The position numbers and the translations under genes are program-made. The notes under the pieces are model-generated. The model ran no database searches, had not been told where the DNA came from, and saw only the letters and a program-made list of their open reading frames with translations. From the NCBI RefSeq assembly GCF_021531995.1, contig NZ_JAFBIZ010000007.1:1-47815 (forward strand): DNA of 47,815 nt, given 5' to 3'. Below are positions 17,666 through 26,045 of the stretch, piece by piece (the stretch's first letter is position 1; the number at the start of each line of letters is the position of its first letter). Origin of the DNA: Faecalicatena contorta (GTDB lineage Bacteria; Bacillota; Clostridia; Lachnospirales; Lachnospiraceae).

Positions 17666-18604
17666 ATGGCAGAAGAACAAAAAGAAAAGATAGGATTTTT
17701 TAGGAAACTTGTATCAGGACTCAGTAAGACAAGAGACAATATTGTTTCCGGAATGGACAGTATCTTTCATGGATTTTCACAGATCGATGATGATTTTTAT
17801 GAAGAACTGGAAGAAGTTCTGATTATGGGAGATCTGGGAGTACAGGCAACTGACGATATTCTGGAAGATCTGAAGGCAAAGGTAAAAGAGCAGCATATCA
17901 AAGAACCAGTTCAATGCAGAGAAATCTTAATTGAAAGTATCAAAGAACAGATGGATGTCGGTGAAGCAGCATATGAATTTGAGGAGAAGACATCTGTGGT
18001 TATGGTGATCGGTGTCAACGGTGTTGGAAAGACAACGACGATCGGCAAACTTGCAGGCAAACTTCGTGCCCAGGGAAAGAAGGTAGTTCTTGCAGCTGCA
18101 GATACTTTCCGTGCGGCTGCAGGAGAACAGCTGAAGGAATGGGCTCATCGTGCACAGGCTGATCTGATCGGAGGTCAGGAGGGATCTGATCCGGCTTCCG
18201 TGGTATTTGATGCAGTGGCATCCGCAAAAGCAAAGCATGCGGATGTTCTCCTGATTGATACTGCCGGAAGACTGCACAATAAAAAGAATCTGATGGAAGA
18301 ACTTAAGAAGATGAATCGGATTATTGACAGAGAATATCCGGATGCACATCGGGAAACGTTGGTGGTTCTTGATGCAACTACGGGACAGAATGCACTTCAG
18401 CAGGCGAAAGAATTTAACGAAGTGGCAGATATTACCGGAATTGTTCTGACTAAGATGGATGGAACCGCCAAAGGAGGCATTGCTGTCGCAATACAGGCAG
18501 AACTTGAAATTCCGGTAAAATATATCGGTGTTGGAGAGACCATTGATGACCTGCAGAAGTTTGATTCGGATACTTTTGTAAATGCATTATTCAACGTGGA
18601 ATAA
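17666..18604 (+). CDS. ftsY: Signal recognition particle receptor FtsY
   Basis: The SRP receptor GTPase that docks ribosome-SRP complexes at the membrane. The 312-residue protein has a short charged N-terminal tail in place of the long acidic domain of E. coli FtsY, then the N (four-helix) and G domains. GTPase motifs are G1 GVNGVGKTTT (near 114), DTFRAAAGEQL, DTAGRLHNKKNLMEEL and TKMDGTAKGG. The first residues (MAEEQKEKIGFFRKLVSGLSKTRDNI) form the membrane-binding helix typical of Gram-positive FtsY. It begins 9 bases after smc with GGAGGGTG upstream, and ilvA follows after 35 bases. Confidence 0.96.
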   Translation: MAEEQKEKIGFFRKLVSGLSKTRDNIVSGMDSIFHGFSQIDDDFYEELEEVLIMGDLGVQATDDILEDLKAKVKEQHIKEPVQCREILIESIKEQMDVGEAAYEFEEKTSVVMVIGVNGVGKTTTIGKLAGKLRAQGKKVVLAAADTFRAAAGEQLKEWAHRAQADLIGGQEGSDPASVVFDAVASAKAKHADVLLIDTAGRLHNKKNLMEELKKMNRIIDREYPDAHRETLVVLDATTGQNALQQAKEFNEVADITGIVLTKMDGTAKGGIAVAIQAELEIPVKYIGVGETIDDLQKFDSDTFVNALFNVE

Positions 18605-18639
18605 AATGGCATATGATACGAGAAGAGGAGATATGAAGG

Positions 18640-19854
18640 ATGTTGACATTAGAAAAGTTTGAACAGGCAAGTGAAATGGTGAAAAACGTTACACTTCCGA
18701 CCAAGCTGGTATACAGTGAATATCTGAGCCAGCAGACCGGCGGCAAGATCTATCTGAAACCGGAAAATATGCAGTATACAGGAGCATATAAAGTAAGAGG
18801 ATCCTATTATAAGATCAGTACAATGACAGAGGAAGAGCGAGAAAAGGGACTCATCGCGGCTTCTGCAGGAAACCATGCACAAGGTGTTGCATACGCTGCG
18901 CAGAAATTCGGGTGTAAGGCAACGATCGTTATGCCAACGGTTACTCCGCTTATTAAAGTGAATCGTACGAAGAATTATGGAGCAGAGGTTATTCTTCATG
19001 GAGACGTCTATGATGACGCCTGCGCATATGCACAAAAGCTTGCGGAAGAAAGAGGGTGTACCTTTGTTCATCCGTTCGACGATCTGGATATTGCGACAGG
19101 ACAGGGAACGATCGCAATGGAGATTGTACAGGAGCTTCCTACTGTAGACTATATATTTGTACCGGTTGGAGGCGGTGGACTGGTAACGGGTGTATCTACA
19201 CTTGCCAAGATGCTGAATCCAAAGATTAAAGTTATCGGGGTAGAACCGGCTTCTGCAGCGAGTATGACAGCAGCTCTTCAGATGGGAGAGCCGGTTACGC
19301 TGGAAAGTGCTAATACGATTGCAGATGGCACAGCCGTAAAACGTGTTGGAGAAAAGATCTTTCCGTACGCACAGGAGAACATTGACCAGATTCTTACGGT
19401 AGAGGATGATGAACTGATCGGTGCATTCCTGGATATGGTGGAGAATCATAAGATGATCGTTGAAAATTCCGGTCTTCTTACGGTTGCCGCTTTGAAACAG
19501 ATGGATCTGAAAGGAAAAAAGGCAGTCGCTATATTAAGCGGCGGAAATATGGATGTCATCACGATGTCATCGATTGTACAGCATGGACTGATCCAGAGAG
19601 ACCGTATCTTTTCTGTATCCGTACTTCTTCCGGATAAAGCAGGTGAGCTTGTACGTGTAGCAACAACGATTGCAAATGCAAATGGCAATGTTATTAAACT
19701 TGAACATAACCAGTTTGTCAGCACCAATCGTAATGCCGCAGTGGAGCTTCGTATTACAATGGAGGCATTTGGCACGGATCACAAGCATCAGATTTTAAAT
19801 GCACTGGAAGAGGGAGGATTCCGTCCGAGAGAAATCGGTGCAAAACTGTATTAA
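18640..19854 (+). CDS. ilvA: Threonine ammonia-lyase
   Basis: PLP enzyme deaminating threonine to 2-oxobutyrate and ammonia. The 404-residue protein has the PLP lysine at Lys51 (GAYKVRGSYY), the substrate-loop SAGNHAQGVA, the phosphate-binding VGGGGLVTG and a single C-terminal ACT domain (about 325-402, starting FSVSVLLPDKAGELVRV). The length and single ACT match the TdcB/short IlvA group; whether it is biosynthetic or catabolic cannot be decided from sequence, and no isoleucine genes are nearby. GAGGAG (18625-18630) is 9 bases before the start. A short out-of-frame ATG (18633) opens a 9-codon frame overlapping the start. The gene ends at a strong hairpin terminator and closes the rnc-smc-ftsY-ilvA run. 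Confidence 0.92.
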   Translation: MLTLEKFEQASEMVKNVTLPTKLVYSEYLSQQTGGKIYLKPENMQYTGAYKVRGSYYKISTMTEEEREKGLIAASAGNHAQGVAYAAQKFGCKATIVMPTVTPLIKVNRTKNYGAEVILHGDVYDDACAYAQKLAEERGCTFVHPFDDLDIATGQGTIAMEIVQELPTVDYIFVPVGGGGLVTGVSTLAKMLNPKIKVIGVEPASAASMTAALQMGEPVTLESANTIADGTAVKRVGEKIFPYAQENIDQILTVEDDELIGAFLDMVENHKMIVENSGLLTVAALKQMDLKGKKAVAILSGGNMDVITMSSIVQHGLIQRDRIFSVSVLLPDKAGELVRVATTIANANGNVIKLEHNQFVSTNRNAAVELRITMEAFGTDHKHQILNALEEGGFRPREIGAKLY

Positions 19855-19871
19855 AAATAAATTGACAAAGG

Positions 19872-19920
19872 GGTCATGATTTTCATTGAGTATTATGAAA
19901 GTCATGGCCTGTTTCTATTT
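19872..19920 (+). terminator. ilvA terminator
   Basis: A 15-bp stem with two G-U pairs (19872-19886 with 19895-19909) and an 8-base loop is followed by TGTTTCTATTTT. Confidence 0.75.
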
Positions 19921-19935
19921 TCTGTAAAAAACTTG

Positions 19936-19964
19936 TTGACACTGAATGTATAATTGTATACAAT
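19936..19964 (+). promoter_or_regulatory. Promoter of the Re-citrate synthase operon
   Basis: Consensus TTGACA (19936-19941) and TACAAT (19959-19964) are spaced by 17 bases. The -10 lies inside the 26-bp palindrome, so a protein bound there would block polymerase. Confidence 0.7.
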
Positions 19965-19971
19965 TATACAT
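19946..19971 (+). promoter_or_regulatory. 26-bp perfect palindrome, likely GntR/FCD operator
   Basis: A perfect two-fold palindrome centred between 19958 and 19959, with core TTGTATACAA. The TGT..ACA core is of the type bound by FadR/FCD-subfamily GntR regulators. It covers the -10 of the citrate synthase promoter, and the operon's second gene encodes such a regulator, so autogenous repression is the simplest reading (inference). Confidence 0.65.
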
Positions 19972-20022
19972 GTTTAGTTTAGTGCTTTATCTTACTAAAA
20001 TATTGGAAAGTGAGCGAGTAAA

Positions 20023-21417
20023 ATGGATAATAGAAAAGTATATCTGAATGAGCATACAAATTTATTGCAGCTGGAGGAGCATATGTATCCATTGGTTGAT
20101 GTGGATACACCAAACGTATTCAGGAATCTTTTTCATTACGATGAGATTCCGAAAATTGCATTTAATGATCGAATTGTGCCGCATCACATGCCGGATGAAA
20201 TATGGATCACGGATACGACATTCCGCGATGGTCAGCAGTCACGGGCACCTTACAGTACGGAACAGATTGTAAAAATATATGATTATTTCCATCGCCTTGG
20301 AGGCCCAAACGGAAAGATCCGCCAGTGTGAATTTTTCCTGTATAGTAAAAAAGACCGGGATGCAGTATACAGATGTATGGAAAAGGACTATAAATTTCCA
20401 GAGATTACAAGCTGGATCCGGGCAAGTAAAAAAGATTTTGATCTGGTAAAAGAGATTGGAATGAAGGAAACGGGTGTGCTGGTCAGCTGTTCGGATTATC
20501 ATATTTTTTATAAATTAAAAATGACGCGCCGTCAGGCAATGGAACACTATCTGTCTATTGTCAGAGAGTGTCTCGAGACTGGAATCAGTCCAAGATGCCA
20601 CCTGGAAGATATTACCAGATCCGATATCTATGGATTTGTGATTCCGTTCTGTCTGGAACTGATGAGACTGATGGACGAATATAAGATTCCTGTGAAAGTA
20701 CGAGTATGTGATACAATGGGCTATGGCGTGAATTATCCGGGTGCAGTGATACCGAGATCCATTCCGGGAATCATCTACGGAATCCGGGTACATGCAGGAG
20801 TACCAAGCGAATTGATTGAATTCCACGGACACAATGATTTTTATAAGGCAGTAAGCAACTCTTCAACTGCGTGGCTGTATGGAGCAAGCGGTGTGAATTG
20901 TTCCATTTTCGGAATCGGAGAGCGCACCGGCAATACTCCGTTGGAGGCAATGGTATTTGAGTATGCACAGCTTCGCGGTACGCTGGATGGCATGGATACA
21001 CGCGTGATCACGGAACTGTCAGAATATTATGAAAAAGAGATTGGCTATGAGATCCCGTCAAGGACTCCGTTTGTCGGTAAGAACTTTAATGTTACAAGAG
21101 CGGGAATACACGCAGATGGACTGCTGAAAAATGAAGAAATCTACAATATCTTTGATACAGGAAAGTTTCTGAATCGTCCGCCGCTAGTGGCAGTATCCAA
21201 TACTTCAGGGCTGGCAGGGATCGCACACTGGATCAATTCCTACTTCAGTCTTCCGGAAGAAAAACAGGTGGATAAGAACTCAGAACTTGTATGTCGTGTA
21301 AAAGACTGGGTAGATCATGAATATGAAGATGGACGAGTTACCGTTTTGACAGACGAAGAACTATTACAGGTGATTGAAGAAAATTGTAAGAAGCTCGGAA
21401 TCAGTCTGGTCAGATAG
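20023..21417 (+). CDS. Citrate (Re)-synthase
   Basis: A 464-residue DRE-TIM metallolyase of the isopropylmalate/homocitrate synthase superfamily. The metal and substrate motif is DTTFRDGQQSRAPYS (near 64-78), with HxH ligands in FHGHNDFYKAV. The long N-terminal extension before the barrel and the motif sequence match my recollection of the Re-face citrate synthase of Clostridium kluyveri rather than LeuA. The reaction would be acetyl-CoA plus oxaloacetate to citrate, serving glutamate synthesis in anaerobes. The neighbour icd supports this: the product, after aconitase, becomes its substrate. LeuA or homocitrate synthase is less likely because no leucine or lysine pathway genes are adjacent and the LeuA C-terminal regulatory domain is absent. 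Start ATG 20023 has GGAAAGTGAG upstream. Confidence 0.8.
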   Translation: MDNRKVYLNEHTNLLQLEEHMYPLVDVDTPNVFRNLFHYDEIPKIAFNDRIVPHHMPDEIWITDTTFRDGQQSRAPYSTEQIVKIYDYFHRLGGPNGKIRQCEFFLYSKKDRDAVYRCMEKDYKFPEITSWIRASKKDFDLVKEIGMKETGVLVSCSDYHIFYKLKMTRRQAMEHYLSIVRECLETGISPRCHLEDITRSDIYGFVIPFCLELMRLMDEYKIPVKVRVCDTMGYGVNYPGAVIPRSIPGIIYGIRVHAGVPSELIEFHGHNDFYKAVSNSSTAWLYGASGVNCSIFGIGERTGNTPLEAMVFEYAQLRGTLDGMDTRVITELSEYYEKEIGYEIPSRTPFVGKNFNVTRAGIHADGLLKNEEIYNIFDTGKFLNRPPLVAVSNTSGLAGIAHWINSYFSLPEEKQVDKNSELVCRVKDWVDHEYEDGRVTVLTDEELLQVIEENCKKLGISLVR

Positions 21418-21427
21418 AGGTGAAAAT

Positions 21428-22084
21428 ATGGAGGAATATCGTGATGGATCTTTACGGGGAAAGGTTTTTCAACGATTAAGAGAAGATATTTTAAATGGAG
21501 TTTATCAGGAACACGAAGAATTAAGAGAGATTACGATCGGAGAAGAGCTTGGAGTGAGCAGGACTCCGGTCAGGGAAGCACTCAGGCAGCTTGAGCTGGA
21601 AGGACTTGTTACGATCATCCCGAATAAAGGAGCCTACGTAACAGGAATTACCGCAAAAGATGTGGAAGATATCTATAAGATTCGTTCCCAGCTGGAGGGA
21701 TTATGTGCAAGATGGGCTACGAAAAACATTACAGATGAGCAGATAGAAGAACTGGAGGAGATCATACTCCTGTCGGAATATCATTTGCACAAAAAAAAGA
21801 ATGGACAGGCGGAACAGGTGTCAGAGATGGATGGGAAGTTCCATAAGATCTTGTATGAAGCGTCCGATAGTCGTATACTGGAACATGTATTAAAAGATTT
21901 TCACAAATATGTACAGATGGCCAGGACGATGTCGGTAGAAGCACCGACACGCGCCCGGCAGTCGATTGAAGAACATCGCGAAATATTAAATGCGATCAGA
22001 GAAAAGGATGCAGATCTGGCAGAAAAGCTTGCAAATCAGCATATCATCAATGTCATGAAGAATCTGCATCTGAATGAAACATAG
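21428..22084 (+). CDS. GntR family regulator, FCD domain
   Basis: A 218-residue transcription regulator with an N-terminal winged helix (about 5-70, helix-turn-helix in [27 protein letters not shown]) and a C-terminal all-helical FCD ligand-binding domain (about 80-210). FCD metal-binding positions look intact: Asp and His in DGKFHKI, His in EEHREIL and His in ANQHIIN. Metal-containing FCD domains commonly bind carboxylates, so citrate, isocitrate or 2-oxoglutarate are reasonable but unproven ligands. The frame is open back to 21374 inside the citrate synthase gene; ATG 21428 is chosen because AGAGGTG (21416-21422), overlapping the upstream stop, is 5 bases away. It lies between citrate synthase and icd, and the operon promoter carries a fitting palindrome. 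Confidence 0.88.
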   Translation: MEEYRDGSLRGKVFQRLREDILNGVYQEHEELREITIGEELGVSRTPVREALRQLELEGLVTIIPNKGAYVTGITAKDVEDIYKIRSQLEGLCARWATKNITDEQIEELEEIILLSEYHLHKKKNGQAEQVSEMDGKFHKILYEASDSRILEHVLKDFHKYVQMARTMSVEAPTRARQSIEEHREILNAIREKDADLAEKLANQHIINVMKNLHLNET

Positions 22085-22139
22085 AACTATCAGCCTACGG
22101 AAACAGCAACTAAGATTCAAACAGGAGGAAGATGTAAAG

Positions 22140-23339
22140 ATGGCAAAAATTAAGATGACAACACCTATTGTAGAGATGGACGGAGATGAGATGACCAGAA
22201 TTCTCTGGAAAATGATTAAAGAAAATCTGCTGGAACCATTTATTGAACTGAATACCGAATACTATGATCTTGGTCTTGAATGTCGTAATGAGACGAATGA
22301 TCAGATTACTGTTGATGCGGCCAATGCAACAAAGAAGTATAAAGTTGCTGTAAAATGTGCAACGATCACTCCAAATGCAGCACGTATGACAGAATATAAT
22401 CTGAAAGAGATGTGGAAGAGTCCGAATGGTACGATTCGTGCGATTCTGGATGGAACGGTATTTCGTGCACCAATCGTAGTAAAAGGTATTGAACCATGTG
22501 TAAAGAATTGGAAGAAACCAATTACAATCGCAAGACATGCGTACGGTGATGTATATAAAAACACAGAGATGAAGATTCCAGGACCTGGAAAGGTAGAGCT
22601 TGTATATACGGCAGAAGATGGAACTGAGACCAGAGAACTGGTACATAACTATGCAGGTGCCGGAGTGGCGCAGGGAATGCATAATCTTTGTGGTTCCATT
22701 GAAAGCTTTGCAAGAAGCTGTTTTAACTATGCGCTGGATACCAGACAGGATCTGTGGTTCGCTACAAAGGATACAATATCAAAGAAATATGACCATACAT
22801 TCAAAGATATTTTCCAGGAGATCTATGATGCAGAATATGCTGAGAAGTTTGAAAAAGCAGGTATTGTATACTTTTACACATTGATTGATGATGCGGTAGC
22901 CCGTGTCATGAAGTCCGAAGGCGGATATATCTGGGCCTGCAAGAACTATGACGGAGACGTTATGAGTGATATGGTGTCTTCAGCGTTTGGTTCACTTGCC
23001 ATGATGACTTCTGTACTGGTATCACCGGAAGGATATTATGAGTATGAAGCTGCACACGGAACGGTACAGCGCCATTATTATAAGCATCTGAAAGGGGAAG
23101 AGACATCAACCAATTCTGTTGCAACGATCTTTGCATGGACAGGTGCACTGAGAAAACGTGGCGAGCTGGATGGCAATCCGGAATTGATGGAATTTGCCGA
23201 TAAGCTTGAAAAGGCAACGATTGATACGATTGAAGAAGGAAAGATGACAAAAGATCTGGCACTGATTACAACGCTGGAGAATCCAACTGTATTGAACAGC
23301 GAGAACTTTATCAAAGCAATTGCGGAAAAATTACAGTAA
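22140..23339 (+). CDS. icd: NADP-dependent isocitrate dehydrogenase, eukaryotic-like type
   Basis: Oxidises isocitrate to 2-oxoglutarate and CO2 with NADP+. The 399-residue protein belongs to the homodimeric subfamily shared with eukaryotic cytosolic and mitochondrial enzymes, not the E. coli Icd type: it starts [19 protein letters not shown] and carries [18 protein letters not shown] and the later [11 protein letters not shown] coenzyme loop. With the Re-citrate synthase it makes 2-oxoglutarate for glutamate and supplies NADPH; no aconitase gene is in the window. The frame is open to 22074, overlapping the regulator gene, but ATG 22140 is chosen for the family start. AGGAGG (22123-22128) is 11 bases away; an AUG-UAA pair (22132-22137) lies between them. 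Confidence 0.95.
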   Translation: MAKIKMTTPIVEMDGDEMTRILWKMIKENLLEPFIELNTEYYDLGLECRNETNDQITVDAANATKKYKVAVKCATITPNAARMTEYNLKEMWKSPNGTIRAILDGTVFRAPIVVKGIEPCVKNWKKPITIARHAYGDVYKNTEMKIPGPGKVELVYTAEDGTETRELVHNYAGAGVAQGMHNLCGSIESFARSCFNYALDTRQDLWFATKDTISKKYDHTFKDIFQEIYDAEYAEKFEKAGIVYFYTLIDDAVARVMKSEGGYIWACKNYDGDVMSDMVSSAFGSLAMMTSVLVSPEGYYEYEAAHGTVQRHYYKHLKGEETSTNSVATIFAWTGALRKRGELDGNPELMEFADKLEKATIDTIEEGKMTKDLALITTLENPTVLNSENFIKAIAEKLQ

Positions 23340-23340
23340 A

Positions 23341-23560
23341 TTATGCAATAAATATAATTTGTTATAGGACGAATCCCTGTATGACAACATGCAGCCTCGC
23401 ACCCACTTCGCTGAACTATGCATCAACTACAACCAAAGCCGCTCACGAAAGCGTTCGCGTCTGGTTAAAGTAGATGCAGGATTTCAGCTTGTATCTGTGC
23501 GAAATGTCTGCAGTTGTGATACAGGGATTCTGCCTATATAACAATTTAAGTTTTATGCAT
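23341..23560. repeat. Long imperfect hairpin element, about 220 nt
   Basis: This fills most of the gap (23340-23659) between icd and the DUF6472-like gene. The two halves are complementary from end to end with small bulges. Clear paired blocks are TTGTTA (23359-23364) with TAACAA (23539-23544), a 12-bp block 23371-23382 with 23519-23530, ACAAC (23384-23388) with GTTGT (23513-23517), TGCAG with CTGCA, TCGCAC (23397-23402) with GTGCGA (23497-23502), GCTGAA (23410-23415) with TTCAGC (23483-23488), TGCATC (23419-23424) with GATGCA (23473-23478), and AACCA with TGGTT. The tip (about 23436-23461) is GC-rich. TTATGCA occurs directly at both ends (23341-23347, 23553-23559), a possible target duplication. 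No open reading frame or U-run follows. It may be a MITE-like element or a structured RNA. Confidence 0.7.
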
Positions 23561-23606
23561 ATATTTTGTGACGTTATCCTGGAATTTCGAAGATGTTTTT
23601 AGACTT

Positions 23607-23633
23607 TTGATTTGTTTGCAGATGTGTTATACT
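23607..23633 (+). promoter_or_regulatory. Promoter of the small Cys-rich gene
   Basis: An extended -10, TG-T-TATACT (TG at 23625-23626, -10 at 23628-23633), lies 27 bases before the small gene. TTGATT (23607-23612) is a possible -35 with short 15-base spacing. Confidence 0.5.
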
Positions 23634-23659
23634 GGTTCCCATGAAAGGAGTCGTGTGGT

Positions 23660-23836
23660 ATGAAAAGTAATTGTGAGTCCTGTGCACATTATGAATATGA
23701 TGAAGATTATGACTGTTACGTCTGTCAGATGGATCTGGATGAGGACGAGCTATATCGGTTTGTGACAAATACATATCGGGATTGTCCGTATTACAGTTAT
23801 GGAGATGAGTATACGGTGGTCAGGCATCAGATGTAA
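23660..23836 (+). CDS. DUF6472-like small Cys-rich protein
   Basis: A 58-residue protein with CxxC (Cys5/8), a second CxxC (Cys19/22) and Cys42 followed by PYY, ending in VVRHQM. The acidic, tyrosine-rich character and Cys spacing resemble a family of tiny Lachnospiraceae proteins (DUF6472 by memory) of unknown function. A zinc site is likely from the cysteine pattern. AAAGGAG (23644-23650) is 9 bases before the ATG, and an extended -10 promoter precedes it, so it is a real gene with its own transcript. A 9-codon frame starting at 23641 overlaps its start but has no ribosome binding site of its own. Confidence 0.8.
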   Translation: MKSNCESCAHYEYDEDYDCYVCQMDLDEDELYRFVTNTYRDCPYYSYGDEYTVVRHQM

Positions 23837-23910
23837 ATTTATATAATAATATTATCCACAAGAAAAGCTGAGATAAGCGAATAAGTATCAGGGAGCGTTG
23901 CTTGTACATG

Positions 23911-23954
23911 AAAAACCAGGATATCATATCCGGAAAGATGATATCCTGGTTTTT
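23911..23954. terminator. Bidirectional terminator
   Basis: A perfect 17-bp stem (23911-23927 with 23938-23954) has A5 at its 5' end and T5 at its 3' end. It can end both the plus-strand small Cys-rich gene and the minus-strand ABC-F gene. Confidence 0.85.
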
Positions 23955-23970
23955 ATAATGTTTCCTTTAT

Positions 23971-25923
23971 TTATTCTGCAAGTTCTTCCCACTTTTCATA
24001 TAATTCTGTGAGTTCTTCTGCGATGGAAGCTTTTTCCTTTGCCAGTTCCTGACATTTTACTGAGTTCGTAAAGATCTCTTCCTGCATCATTAATTCATTG
24101 ATTTCGGCATCGCGTTCTTCGAGATCAGAGATGCGGTCTTCCGTCTTTTTTAATTCATTTTTTCGTTTTCGTTCCCGCGCCTGAGCTTCTTTTTGTTCCT
24201 GCCAGCTGAGTTTGGAATCTGTGATGGAATTCGCGGAAGATTTTGCTGCAAAAGAAGCGGCTTTTACACTTCCGGGAATTGGAGTTGAAGCAGTGCTGCC
24301 GGCATAGATGGCTGTCAGTTCTTCTTTTTTCTCCAGATAATAATCATAATTACCAATATAATTGACAAATGTCTGATTTACCAGATCCAGGATTCTTGTT
24401 GCGGTCTGGTTGATAAAATAACGGTCATGAGAGACGTACAATACGGTTCCGGTATAATCATTTAATGCCTTTTCCAGAATTTCTTTGGAGGTGATATCCA
24501 AATGGTTGGTTGGCTCATCCAGGATCAGAAAATTCGCTTCTGAAAGCATCAGCTTTGCCAGTGAAACACGTCCGCGCTCCCCGCCGCTCAGAGAACTGAT
24601 CTGTTTGAAGACATCCTCTCCGGTAAAGAGAAAGGCAGCAAGAACATTGCGGATCTGAGTGTTTGTCAGTGTCGGATAGTCATCCGATATCTCATCGAAG
24701 ATTGTTTTTTCCATATGAAGGACGTGATGTTCCTGGTCATAGTATCCGATTTTTACATTCGTTCCAAGCGAGAAGGTTCCGCTGTCAGCTGAAACCACCT
24801 GATTCAGGATTTTCAGTAATGTAGTTTTGCCAGTCCCATTGTCGCCGATGATTGCAACATGTTCTCCTCGCTTTATTTCGAAGCTGATGTCAGAAAATAA
24901 AGTCTGACCCGGAAATGATTTGCTTAAGTGTTCTACCGTCAACACATCATTTCCGCTGACACAGGAAGGCTCCAGCGTCAGATGAATCTCCGCATTCAGC
25001 TCCTGAGGCTTTTCTACAGGCTTCATTTTTTCCAGCATTTTTTCGCGGCTTTCCGCACGTTTAATGGATTTTTCACGGTTGAAAGAACGCAGCTTTTCGA
25101 TGACAGCCTCCTGGTGTCTGATTTCCTGCTGCTGGTTCAGATATTCTTTCAGGCGTGCTTCCCGAAGTTGCTTTTTCTTGGCAGCGTAATCGCTGTAATT
25201 GCCCTGATAGGTCATCAAAGATCCCTGCTCAATTTCAAGTACCTTTGTGACAACTTTGTTCAGAAAGTACCGGTCATGAGAGACGATCAGAACAGCCCCT
25301 GGATAGTTGAGAAGGTAGGTTTCAAGCCATGAGATGGAATTCAGATCCAGGTGGTTGGTTGGCTCATCCAGCAGGAGAATATCCGGTTTTGTGAGGAGCA
25401 GCTTTCCAAGAGATACACGCGTTTTCTGTCCGCCGGAAAGTGTGTCAACCGGCTTGGAGAAATCAGTTTCTGTAAATCCAAGCCCCTTAAGAACGCCCGT
25501 AATTTCGCTTTCATAGGCATATCCATTGGCGCGTTCGAAAGTGGCAGTCAGGCGATTATAGGTGTTCAGACGTGCTTCCAGTTCCGCGCCGGAGAGATGT
25601 TTTAATTCCAGTTCGATAGAACGAATCTGTTGTTCCATGGAGATGATCTCTGACTTGGCAAGCTTCACTTCCTCATAGATGGTATTGCCACTTTGCATCA
25701 TCTGGTGCTGCGCAAGATAACCGAGTGTCTTCCCTTTTGTGAGAATGACACTTCCGCCGTCAGAAGGCAGTTCTCCGACGATCATCTTCAGGAGAGTAGA
25801 CTTTCCTGCGCCGTTTGGTCCAACCAGTGCAGCCTTTTCATGATCCTCTATGTGAAATGACCCATCGGCGACAATGACGTTTTCACCGAAGGATTTGTTG
25901 ATTCCGTGGCATGCTAATATCAT
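23971..25923 (-). CDS. ABC-F family ATPase, YdiF-like
   Basis: A 650-residue protein with two ABC ATPase domains in one chain and no membrane segments, the ABC-F layout of ribosome-associated translation factors. First domain: Walker A GPNGAGKST (near 37), signature LSGGQKTRVSLGKLL, Walker B DILLLDEPTNHLD. Second domain: GDNGTGKTT, LSGGERGRVSLAKLM, FLILDEPTNHLD. The charged linker (REARLKEYLNQQQEIRHQEAV region) is the P-site tRNA interaction motif, and the C-terminal tail is a coiled coil. Length, tail and position next to rex fit Bacillus YdiF. Antibiotic resistance is possible in this superfamily but nothing here points to it. The frame is open to 26148, but ATG 25923 has AAAGGAGG about 7 bases upstream and gives the normal N-terminus. 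Confidence 0.9.
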   Translation of the reverse strand: MILACHGINKSFGENVIVADGSFHIEDHEKAALVGPNGAGKSTLLKMIVGELPSDGGSVILTKGKTLGYLAQHQMMQSGNTIYEEVKLAKSEIISMEQQIRSIELELKHLSGAELEARLNTYNRLTATFERANGYAYESEITGVLKGLGFTETDFSKPVDTLSGGQKTRVSLGKLLLTKPDILLLDEPTNHLDLNSISWLETYLLNYPGAVLIVSHDRYFLNKVVTKVLEIEQGSLMTYQGNYSDYAAKKKQLREARLKEYLNQQQEIRHQEAVIEKLRSFNREKSIKRAESREKMLEKMKPVEKPQELNAEIHLTLEPSCVSGNDVLTVEHLSKSFPGQTLFSDISFEIKRGEHVAIIGDNGTGKTTLLKILNQVVSADSGTFSLGTNVKIGYYDQEHHVLHMEKTIFDEISDDYPTLTNTQIRNVLAAFLFTGEDVFKQISSLSGGERGRVSLAKLMLSEANFLILDEPTNHLDITSKEILEKALNDYTGTVLYVSHDRYFINQTATRILDLVNQTFVNYIGNYDYYLEKKEELTAIYAGSTASTPIPGSVKAASFAAKSSANSITDSKLSWQEQKEAQARERKRKNELKKTEDRISDLEERDAEINELMMQEEIFTNSVKCQELAKEKASIAEELTELYEKWEELAE

Positions 25924-25950
25924 GGTATTTCCTCCTTTACATACGATATA

Positions 25951-25978
25951 ATTATAACGGAAATGGTGTAAATTACAA
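25951..25978 (-). promoter_or_regulatory. ABC-F gene promoter
   Basis: On the minus strand TTGTAA (25978-25973) and TATAAT (25956-25951) are 16 bases apart, about 28 bases before the start codon. Confidence 0.6.
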
Positions 25979-25985
25979 CTATTGT

Positions 25986-26014
25986 TTGACATTAATCTTC
26001 CGATTTTATATAAT
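25986..26014 (+). promoter_or_regulatory. rex promoter
   Basis: Consensus TTGACA (25986-25991) and consensus TATAAT (26009-26014) with 17-base spacing. Transcription from near 26021 excludes any rex start upstream of it and supports the TTG start at 26046. No Rex-type operator was recognised here. Confidence 0.8.
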
Positions 26015-26045
26015 ATCTTTAGACTATAACAGGAAGGTGAATACA

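Noticed and set aside
18605-18639. T-box or attenuator before ilvA
   Set aside because: The gap is 35 bases, so no leader RNA can fit.
23641-23670. Nine-codon leader peptide before the small Cys-rich gene
   Set aside because: Its ATG lies within the ribosome binding site of the real gene and has none of its own.
25911-26045. Longer Rex with 45 extra N-terminal residues
   Set aside because: That region contains the consensus rex promoter (TTGACA and TATAAT) and the extra residues are not Rex-like.
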